Program-made: the position numbers and the translations under genes
Shown here: in pieces, positions 56,446 through 64,000 of the stretch
Position numbering within the stretch: position 1 is the stretch's first letter
How the letters are laid out: the number at the start of each line of letters is the position of its first letter
Source: Molanna angustata
Taxonomy: Eukaryota > Arthropoda > Insecta > Trichoptera > Molannidae
DNA: 64,000 nt
Reading direction: 5' to 3'
Assembly: GCA_963576475.1 (NCBI GenBank)
Contig: OY754981.1
Location: 16,075,716 to 16,139,715 of the forward strand
Notes under the pieces: generated by a model
Databases searched by the model: none
What the model saw: only the letters and a program-made list of their open reading frames with translations
What the model was told of the DNA's origin: nothing

Positions 56446-57740
56446 ATAAACAAATCATATCCAGGTTTATGAACATTCCACATTATAATAATATATGTAA
56501 TATATTCACTAAATTATATTAATATATGGGACTGTATCTACAAAGGACACGAAATTATATTATATTGTACTTACCTTTTGTTATTCACGCAAAACCATCA
56601 AGGTGGATCTCACAGTATTATACACACTATTATACACAAAATATCATTATATTTTGATTATACATTATAATAATACATTACTAATTCAATATTTGATATT
56701 TATTTTCCATTTTATTGAAATTATATTACTGGATATTTTTCTGGCATAGTCGTCTCTGTCCTAAGCTTACCGGAACAGTTCTTTAGAGGTTTGCTAATTA
56801 CTAAGATTTCAAATGCTAATTGTCTATATAAAGGTTATCAAATGCATGTTCAAAAATGAATTTGAGATTTCAACTAACAACTCCCTCTAAATATAATTTC
56901 ATCTATAATACATAGGGATGCGTTGGTATAATTGAATTAAAGAATGTACTTACTCAGATAATCACTTTAATTAACAAAATAACAACTGTTTAATTAATTA
57001 TAATACTTTTATATATTTTCACACGGCTGATAAACAAGAATTGACGCGTACGTTGACAAGTCGGGAGAGTAATGGCGGACGCGGGTAAACATTTGTATAT
57101 ATTATATTTTTACGAACGATCTAGAAGTTTCCATCAGTGAGTGTTGCCGCTTGTTGAATATTTCTCGCTATTATTTGAATCTCACCACAGTTCCTTCACT
57201 TTATGAACTCCGGTCCATTCTCTGATGTTTCTCAAGCTAATTATATCTGCCTACTTATACCCCCAGCGAAAAAAAATGAAACATCATCTCAAACTTATAC
57301 TAAATTAAAAAATAAATTATTTAATTGCATTGGTGAAATAATAACTTTTGCGATAGTAATTTAATATAAATGAGTGGATTGAGCATCGTACCATTTTGTT
57401 TGATCTAAAAGTGATAAATTAAACCTTATTCAATTTGTTCACGTCTTCCCCATACGTACAAAATTAATAACTCTCGCTATTCTTGCCGAAGAAACCTCGA
57501 GGCCATACGAAGCAACTTTAATATTTGTTCATGGCGCATACAATACAGAAACCATGGTTACATTTATAGAAATACTAAAATACTCTTTAACATACGAATC
57601 TCAGTATAAATGTTACATAATATATTATTAAAACGAATGCATATCAAATGGGGAGATTTATTTGAACTTTATAATGATTGTATGCCGTTGCTATATGCAT
57701 ATTATGATAAATAGTTGAATTGGTTTTGAAAACATGTACA
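56446..57740. other. AT-rich non-coding
   Basis: The segment 57,035-57,085 is less AT-rich. No gene was recognised. Confidence 0.4.
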
Positions 57741-57792
57741 TATAATACGTACGTACCATCACGCTTCTGTGTCCCCGATCATCAGCATAACC
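57740..57792 (-). mobile_element. LINE 3' end tag
   Basis: ACGTACGTACCATCACGC and TGTGTCCCCGATCATCAG resemble the tail of families G and H. Only about 50 bp is kept. Confidence 0.35.
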
Positions 57793-57869
57793 TCAAAGTA
57801 ATGTTGTGCATTCATACATAGGATAGTTCAATAGATCTTTTGAGAAAGTCTTTTGACAAACTTTTTATC

Positions 57870-57990
57870 ATCTCAATAGAGTCGAAGTTGGGATATTATA
57901 AAAGAACTGAGAACTCAAGGCACCTAAAGAGCGTACGACCTGTCATATGCTGGTTTACGTGATCACCTTATGCGCTTGCGCAACGTTCGC
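57870..57990 (+). mobile_element. Family D element, left part, split by a LINE
   Basis: TCTCAATAGAGTCGAAG, AACTCAAGGCACCTAAAG, TACGACCTGTCATATGC and GCGCTTGCGCAACGTTCGCC match the family. It stops where a (TTTA)n run begins, and continues at 58,725 with TTATGCCTTCTTATTGAG. Confidence 0.6.
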
Positions 57991-58724
57991 CAATTATTTA
58001 TTTATTTATTTATTTATAAACGGCATAAAATGCCTTTTACATACATAGATAAAAACACATATTGATGATAACAATAGATAGAATAAAAAAAGCAATTAGG
58101 TATACACTTGGCAAACAAAAAAAACTTAAACCTTAACAATAAGGCAAAAAATAAAAAATAATAAAAAAATACATGTAAGCAAACATAAAAAAAAGATATA
58201 CATAAGGATCCAAAAAAAAAACAAAACAGTAAATTCAAAAATAAAAAACATTAAATTCAAAAATTAAAAAATTAAAAAAAATCAATAACGTATGCAAACA
58301 TAAAAAAATGATGTACATATAGACTCAAAATCAACCTAAACATAAAATAAAAAAGTAGTATTAATAGAAAAAAAAATAGCAGTGTCATGTAAATTATAAA
58401 TAAACAAAAAAGATATAAAAAAACAGACATTTAATAATCGAAAATATGCAAATCCGTACTGAAATATCACAGGTTGTTTCTCTCATAAAAAAATGTGCAT
58501 ATCGTCTGTTTATATTTGTATTTGGATAGCATAAAAATGTCACCTAAATGAGAATATTAATTTCCAGTATTATGGAGTCTATATATTAGCGAGTGATATT
58601 CTGTCTGTGTGTGTGTGTATTGTTGTAATAAAATGGTGCTAACCAGTCTGTCTAGTGGATCGTCGTGGTATATTGTAATTAATCAATTATGTTAATGCAG
58701 GGGTATCCAAACTCGAGCCTTATG
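57991..58724 (-). mobile_element. Insertion with (TTTA)n tail, probable LINE 3' end
   Basis: It lies between two halves of a family D element. It begins ATTTATTTATTTATTTAT, the tail of a minus-strand element, followed by AAACGGCATAAAATGCC. The rest is A-rich with no coding frame, so only the 3' UTR would be represented. A (GT)n run lies at 58,605-58,620. Confidence 0.4.
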
Positions 58725-58905
58725 CCTTCTTATTGAGTGCTATATATTTGAATAATTTGTAACAATTAACCTAAAAATATGACATTATTACTATTGCCAT
58801 CTATGAAGTAACGAAGAAGCCTTTTTGTAGCACCAATTCTGTTGAGAAATTGCTTTATTTGTATACAATGAAAGCAACAGTTCTTATAACTAGTTGCATG
58901 TAACA
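58725..58905 (+). mobile_element. Family D element, right part
   Basis: ATGCCTTCTTATTGAGTG, TTGCCATCTATGAAGTAAC, GAAGCCTTTTTGTAGCACC and AATGAAAGCAACAGTTC continue the element cut at 57,990. Confidence 0.6.
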
Positions 58906-58960
58906 CATGAGATCCAACTGTCGACAGCGATAGTATGTATAGTTGAAGAATAAGTACCCA
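58905..58960 (+). repeat. Dispersed repeat E
   Basis: GTAACACATGAGATCCAACT and GTCGACAGCGATAGTATG match 60,971 and, reversed, 55,786. Confidence 0.65.
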
Positions 58961-59395
58961 TAAATACAAATTATTTATTATTTTATGATATTTAGTTTTC
59001 TATACAACACATGTACCTAGGTAGTCAAGATAGGATAGTATGGAGGTCAGTCTTTTTTTCCTACCCGGAATATGAAAACAGCATGATGGTATATGTATAT
59101 TGTATGTTTAGAGATGAAGTATCAAACTATTAAGTCTTCTTTGATATTGTGTATAGGTGACTACCATACAAATTGTATGAAGCGATGTCGTCACTAAATT
59201 CAATTTTTATAAAAATTGTTAAAAAAAATTTGAGATGTACTGCTACAATGTTTATATTTTTTATATAAAATTAAATTATCTAGTTGGGGTGTTTCGGCTT
59301 TTTTCGATATTTAAAAAAAAAATGGAAATATAGGCAGTTAAACTCATAAATTTATCATAAAAAAAATACTTTTCTTAATAAAAAATGTTTGAGAA
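58950..59395 (+). repeat. Direct repeat F, copy 1
   Basis: ACATGTACCTAGGTAGTCA, GATAGTATGGAGGTCAGTC, TCTAGTTGGGGTGTTTCGG and ATATAGGCAGTTAAACTCAT recur in the same order at 61,848-62,375. No coding potential; type unknown. Confidence 0.7.
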
Positions 59396-59650
59396 ACCCT
59401 GGAATTTTTTTGAAAAAATTTATTTGAGATTTTGTATTTTTCTATGTTTATACCAATTTCCAGCGTTCTAGCTTTTATGGTTTCTGAGATATAGGGAAAA
59501 ATAAAATAAAAATTCAAAAGTTGATAACCCCTGACTGAAACAAAAATTCAAAATTCCGAGTATAAAAGTTTTGTAGGCCTGTAACTGTTTATATATTCTG
59601 AAATTTTAGGCTCTGTAAATTGAGCGGATCAAAAGTTATAAGGGGGGGAC

Positions 59651-59651
<1 letters not shown>

Positions 59652-59739
<88 letters not shown>

Positions 59740-59773
59740 TACACACACAGACACACACACACACAGACACACG
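59652..59773. repeat. (CA)n microsatellite, about 120 bp
   Basis: Long CACACA run with CAGACA interruptions toward its right end. The long minus-strand VCVCVC frames are artefacts. Confidence 0.97.
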
Positions 59774-59934
59774 AAATGTTCTCCTCCGAATTCTGAGTAA
59801 ATCCGTGTATGGAACATATATGCTGCGAAGCCTCTAAGTTGGTGTTTTTTGACTTCAAAGTTGGAAAAGCCGTGAAAAAATTAGACCTCTCCATACAATT
59901 CTCGCGTATTCTGGCTTGATACATTGTCGATATG

Positions 59935-60020
59935 TTAAGAGAACAAAGTTCTCCTGAACAAATCGACAGTTGGAATATGGTGACGGTGTATCGCACAGAT
60001 GTCATCCCTGAACTGCGCCA
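59935..60020 (+). repeat. Family D fragment
   Basis: TATCGCACAGATGTCATCCC followed by TGAACTGCGCCAG matches 36,322-36,350 and, reversed, 16,960-16,985. Confidence 0.4.
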
Positions 60021-60171
60021 GAAATAGTTAGTATTTCTTTTTTGGCTTGTGTACCCACTTGTACCAATTTGTATGTAAATCGAAAAAAAAATTAAAAGTC
60101 TTTTGGTTCAATTTGGGTGAAAACATTATTTTATATACTGTGTTATCAGTCATTATCAGTCTCCAAAATAT

Positions 60172-60260
60172 GGCAACTTGTTATTATCTGTATGTAAATT
60201 GATACCAGACGTGGCATTATTAGTTGCCTGAGAAGCAATATTAATAATACATAGGTAGGT
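60172..60260 (+). repeat. SINE family C, 3' fragment
   Basis: TGGCAACTTGTTATTATCTG and AGTTGCCTGAGAAGCAATAT match the 3' part of the family. Its end runs into GTAGGTAGGTAGGTAC. Confidence 0.55.
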
Positions 60261-60334
60261 AGGTAGGTACTATTAAATCGTTTTATACATACTCTTTTGT
60301 TCTCAATATCATATTTGAGTGATCTTCTTCTAGA

Positions 60335-60385
60335 TTGAGCCTTAGTACATACATACATACCATCACGCCATGTCCCTATTATTGG
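60335..60385 (-). mobile_element. LINE 3' end tag, family H type
   Basis: ACATACATACCATCACGCCA then TGTCCCTATTATTGG resembles the end at 50,846. Only the tail is kept. Confidence 0.4.
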
Positions 60386-60960
60386 ATTCATCTATGCCGA
60401 TAGATATAAGCCAACTGTTTATTGTTTTTTTCAGAGTGTCTATTTTCATAGATAATAGATCTTTGAGCATTGCGAGTAGAATATGAATGACTAGCTATCG
60501 GGTATTCTCGTCTATGTTTGTGAGTGTAATACAAATCAATTTTCAAAAAAATACCCAGTTAAAAGTCTATAAAGCTCTTTCCTACCGCATTAGATTTTTA
60601 CTACATACCTACAATAGTTAAGCATGTTTCGGCCTATAAAAATGTTAGTACTACTACCAAAATACTTAGAAGATTTTATGGACCACGTTACAAATTTAGT
60701 ATCGTTTGATATAATAAATCGTTTAGGTAACAAAATAAAGTTATCTGAATGGTGCCTTATAATATTAATTTTTGGTAGTCCTGGGCGGTCGCTTAAAATA
60801 CGGAATGTGCGATAACAGCATCTACCCGGCCCTTTTGTGAGTCTGCGTTATCGGAGTTTAATCTTAAATATATTTCATAGCTCCTTTGTGAACATTTATG
60901 AAACTGGCAACGTTATTTCACAGTCACGAACAGTGTGTATTCGTAAGATGGTCACGTAAT
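60386..60960. other. Non-coding, unrecognised
   Basis: Nothing recognised. Confidence 0.4.
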
Positions 60961-60961
60961 G

Positions 60962-61024
60962 TTTACTAGTATCATGTAACACATGAGATCCAACTGTCGA
61001 TAGCGATAGTATGTATAGTTGAAA
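60962..61024 (+). repeat. Dispersed repeat E
   Basis: ATGTAACACATGAGATCCAA and TAGCGATAGTATGTATAGTT match 58,905-58,960. Confidence 0.65.
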
Positions 61025-61705
61025 AATAAGTCTCTTCTTCTGGGTCACAATCCTAGGATTGGTCTGCACCAAACACTCGATCTTTCCACTTAACTCGTCT
61101 ATCGTCCGCCAGTCTCTTCATCTCTGTGTAACTGCTACAACGCACGTCACCGATTATCTGGTCTATATAGTTGTTTCTGGGGCGACCTCTACAGTTACCC
61201 CCATCAATCATTCCTTCGACGATGGTAAAAAGCAGGCCTGGGTGCCGGATGTTGTGGTCTATCCAAGTTGTACTCTGTTGGGCAATTCTTATCATAATTT
61301 GATCGTGCTTTTGCTGTGGCCGGACCAGCCTCGTGGAATAAACTACCACCTGAACTGAGGCAAATCGACAACTTAGCACTATTCAGGAAACACCTAAAAA
61401 CTCACTTCTTCCGCGAGTCTTACAATAACCCCTAATATATTCAAAGCGCCCTTGAGGTGAGGTTATCACAAAAACGGCGCTATAAAAATAATCCAAATTT
61501 ATTATTTATTATAATTTGTCTTGTCTCTCTAACCCTACTTAGTACCTCGTCGTTGCCGATGTGTTCTGACCAGTGAACTTTAGCCATGCGTCTGTAGCAC
61601 CACATCTCAAACGCCGACAGACGTCCCGTCTGTCGGCGTTTCAAAGACGTCTCAAAGGCTGATGGTCCATGTTTCACAGCCACATAGCAGTACACTCCAG
61701 ACAAG
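61025..61705 (-). pseudogene. LINE RT C-terminus, split by a second LINE
   Basis: From 61,705 the minus strand reads SAFEMWCYRRMAKVHWSEHI and SRVRETRQI. After an insert it continues TTWIDHNIRHPGLLFTIVEG, RGRPRNNYIDQIIGDV and SYTEMKRLADDR, ending about 61,030 near a GAAGAAGAG tail. This is a well-known LINE C-terminal pattern (FEMWCYRRM...IGH..RH..LL...EG...GRPR...Y). The insert at 61,302-61,510 has an 8-bp duplication. A 33-bp palindrome interrupts the frame at 61,609. Confidence 0.8.
61302..61510 (+). mobile_element. CR1/L2-type LINE 3' end, inserted with 8-bp TSD
   Basis: It encodes DRAFAVAGPASWNKLPPELR and RKHLKTHFFRESYNNP then stop at 61,435, the last part of a CR1/L2-type RT. The 3' UTR ends ACGGCGCTATAAAAATAATC with a TTATTATTTATT tail. 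ATAATTTG flanks it at 61,294-61,301 and 61,511-61,518. Removing the insert and one copy restores the host LINE frame. Confidence 0.87.
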
Positions 61706-61847
61706 ATTCTTGATCAAATTTTTCCTAATTTTGATGGAAATGTTAGGGGATTCAAAAATTGTTGACCTTTAGTTGAAGGCGACTCTTGCTTGGTGGATTC
61801 TGCTTTTGATGTCTGCTGTTGAACGTCCGTCTTCAGATATTTTGAGA

Positions 61848-62375
61848 AGAATAAGTACCAAACTATAAACCCATAAATCCAAATTATTGAATTTTTTAAG
61901 ATATATTGTTTTCTATACAACACATGTAGGTATGTATGTCAAGATAGGATAGTACGGAGGTCAGTCTTTTTATCCTACCCAGAATATAAAAACAGTATGA
62001 TTGTATGTTTGGAGTTTTAAGTATCAAACTATTATGTCTTTTTAGATTCCTGTCCCAAACACAAGTTTTTAAACTTCATTGGGACAGTACTTATTTGAGA
62101 AATACCGTAATAATTTTGTATTATTTATCTAAGTTTATATTATGTATAACTAATAAAAAAAATATTGTGTACAAGCAATGTCGTCACTCAATTCAATTTT
62201 TATAAGAATTATTAAAAAAAATGAGATGTAACACTATAATGCAGATATTTTTTAAAGAAAATTAAATTATCTAGTTGGGGTGTTTCAGTTTTGAGCGATA
62301 TTTTTAAAAACTTTGGAAATATAGGCAGTTCAACACATAAATTTAGCATAAAAAAATGTATTTTTATAAAAAATG
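61848..62375 (+). repeat. Direct repeat F, copy 2
   Basis: The same order of blocks as 58,950-59,395, with about 100 bp of extra sequence between about 62,040 and 62,160 (starting TTCCTGTCCCAAACAC). That extra block is either an insertion here or a deletion in copy 1. Confidence 0.7.
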
Positions 62376-62394
62376 CTATACACGGCTCTTACTT

Positions 62395-62475
62395 ATACAA
62401 AAATACTTATACAAAAGAGTGGAAACACTATTCTAATCCGGTGCCTCACAGAAAATATATACATACACAAAATTA
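62395..62475 (-). repeat. Family G fragment
   Basis: AGAGTGGAAACACTATTCTA and ATCCGGTGCCTCACAG reverse-match 42,808-42,840. Confidence 0.45.
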
Positions 62476-62899
62476 AATAATGTTACGAACAATGCTTAGA
62501 TTTTCCATTCAGTAAACATTCGTAAAATATTCAAAATAAATTTTATTGGATTAAATTTATCGTGGTAATTTCATCTTTTGTGGATCGAATTATCTATCTT
62601 TATATACGTACACATAGAAAATACTTACTTTGAGTCTTTTTTTATTTGAGAATGTTTTTACAAATACAAGGTTTATTGAGACTCTTCGCTATAAAAATCA
62701 TCTCTCAATTGTGTTTCCAACAATCGTAAAGGATAATGACACGTTGTAGTATACCTTGAAATTACGGATTCCAATTCTCCTGTGATATGCATTAGCAATT
62801 TTTCTACAAAAGTTGTGTAGGCAAACCATAATATGAGAATTTTATTTGAATTTAAATGCATATTTATTTTTATTATAAAGGTACTTATGTGATAGTTTG

Positions 62900-63625
62900 A
62901 ATAGTTTTTACTCGTCATTAACCCAAGGGGTTATAGTGGGGAGTAATGAATTCGCATTTTATGATTATTTTTTTACTGCAGATTATCGACTTGTATCATG
63001 CTGAGATTGTGTTATATAAGTTTCATCACTTTGTATCTGTACCTATGTATGTTTGGGAGTATATTTTTATTTAATTAATAAAGAAATGGTTATATTACTG
63101 AAGGTTACGTGTTCAAAAGGATTTTATTTTATGTAAAACATATCCTACCTCCAAGTATGATATTGCTTATCTCAATTATTAAATAACAGATAATATATAA
63201 TTTTATCGTGATGAAGACATTCAATCAAAGAACTAATTACATGATCAACACTGGTTTATTCGTAACAATTGAAAATGCAATATAAAAAATAGCTTGATAA
63301 ATTTGTGATATCCTGGATCGGAACTAATGGATAAAAATTAACGCGACTCTAATCTATTGGACGATCAACACACGAATAATCTGTAGGTACATTGGCTTGA
63401 ATTAACAGTTGTCCGCTGTGATTCGTCGATCTTCGTAAATCTTCGGAAGCATTCGAGAATCTCGGGCCGTATATATTGCAGTCCACCAGGCGCTGCCACA
63501 TACATATGTATGTGTGTTCTGTGTAATATGTGGTATGTTGTACGGCGTGTTTACTCTAATTTATCGATTATAGACTTATGTACTCGTTCGATACTTTTGA
63601 ATTTTTGGAAATGTGTAGGTATATG
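62900..63625 (+). mobile_element. Helentron-like element, 5' part, interrupted
   Basis: TTTTTACTCGTCATTAACCC and GGGGTTATAGTGGGGAGTAA match the 5' region at 18,498. GTGTTCTGTGTAATATGTGG and TACGGCGTGTTTACTC (63,500-63,560) match 18,655-18,700. About 440 bp of unrelated sequence lies between (about 63,055-63,500). No 3' end was found. Confidence 0.5.
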
Positions 63626-63664
63626 TAATGCTTGGCCAAAGAACTTAGTAAGCCTATGAGATAG

Positions 63665-63870
63665 AATAATAAATGAGGAAATTAGGAAGAGAACCAGAGT
63701 AGCGGATATCATGGATCGCGCAGCAAGATTGCAGTGGCAAGAACGTATAAAACCGCACTTAGTCCCATTGAAATAGCCCAGAAGAGTATCGTTCGAGTTA
63801 TTAATAAAAACCCATCTAATTCATTATTTATAGAATTTGAAGTTTAAGAAATTAATAGATTAAACAACAA
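63665..63870 (+). pseudogene. Two LINE C-terminal fragments in tandem
   Basis: NEEIRKRTRVADIMDRAARL at about 63,673-63,735 is RTE-like, matching VMKRQRTKVADV at 21,830. From about 63,763, another frame reads PIEIAQKSIVRVINKNPSNS and LFIEFEV, the thumb region of a different LINE RT. The pieces are fused without a clear boundary. Confidence 0.5.
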
Positions 63871-64000
63871 ATTAAAGATGAAAATTATTTCGTTTAAGCT
63901 TTTTTTACATCTGTTGAAAAAAATATAACTAAGGATGATTGAATTTTGGAAGTTTCGATTTTCTAAAGACGTGATAGTCTATCAAATAAAACACCTCTTC

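Noticed and set aside
59589..60005. Minus-strand frames rich in VCVCVC
   Set aside because: Translation of a (CA)n microsatellite.

Overview
This is AT-rich nuclear DNA from an animal, almost certainly an insect. No host protein-coding gene can be shown in it. Interspersed GTAGGTACCTACC-type runs, LINE 3' ends of the CATCACGCC...GGGTAGGCAGAG type, tRNA-derived SINEs and Helentron-like elements fit Lepidoptera or a near relative best, but that placement is an inference. Nearly everything recognisable is transposable-element sequence, most of it 5'-truncated, frameshifted or nested. The only host-like signal is a CpG-rich block at about 1.38-1.69 kb, followed by a transition to AT-rich DNA and a good splice donor at 1917. 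This could be a promoter and untranslated first exon of a plus-strand gene, in which case much of the window may be intron.

Layout. 0-4 kb: a broken retroelement Pol 3' end, the CpG block, two SINE heads and a Helentron-like 3' end. 4.07-6.52 kb: a near-perfect palindrome made of two head-to-head Penelope-like element (PLE) 3' ends, each ending in a long (AT)n array. 6.6-16.5 kb: a young 5'-truncated I-type LINE copy with a 13-bp target duplication, several SINEs, a 1.1-kb TA-flanked DNA element inside a SINE, and a second PLE. 16.5-28 kb: tandem repeats, two more PLE relics, a Helentron-like element, and a Jockey-like LINE carrying an RTE tail, a SINE and a TTAA-flanked foldback element. 28.2-32.0 kb: a Helentron-like element filled by about eight 313-bp satellite units and itself split by a LINE. 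32-45 kb: LINE 3' ends, including a CR1-type RT and an R2-type element with a restriction-like endonuclease, plus a family of long-TIR foldback elements. 45.2-50.8 kb: an almost complete I-type LINE (Gag-like ORF1; ORF2 with endonuclease, RT and RNase H) with two frameshifts. 51.6-53.7 kb: four adjoining tandem arrays. 53.7-64 kb: Helentron 5' ends, duplicated dispersed repeats, microsatellites and nested LINE fragments.

How they relate. LINEs supply reverse transcriptase and leave 5'-truncated copies. The SINEs have tRNA-like promoters and probably depend on LINE partners. The foldback, TA-flanked and Helentron-like elements have no visible transposase or helicase and would need enzymes encoded elsewhere. 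The strongest observations are the PLE palindrome, a shared hairpin-plus-GAAA(C) motif at the 3' ends of the PLE loci (possibly degenerate hammerhead ribozymes), the satellite-bearing Helentron-like element, and nested insertions whose empty sites restore an open reading frame.
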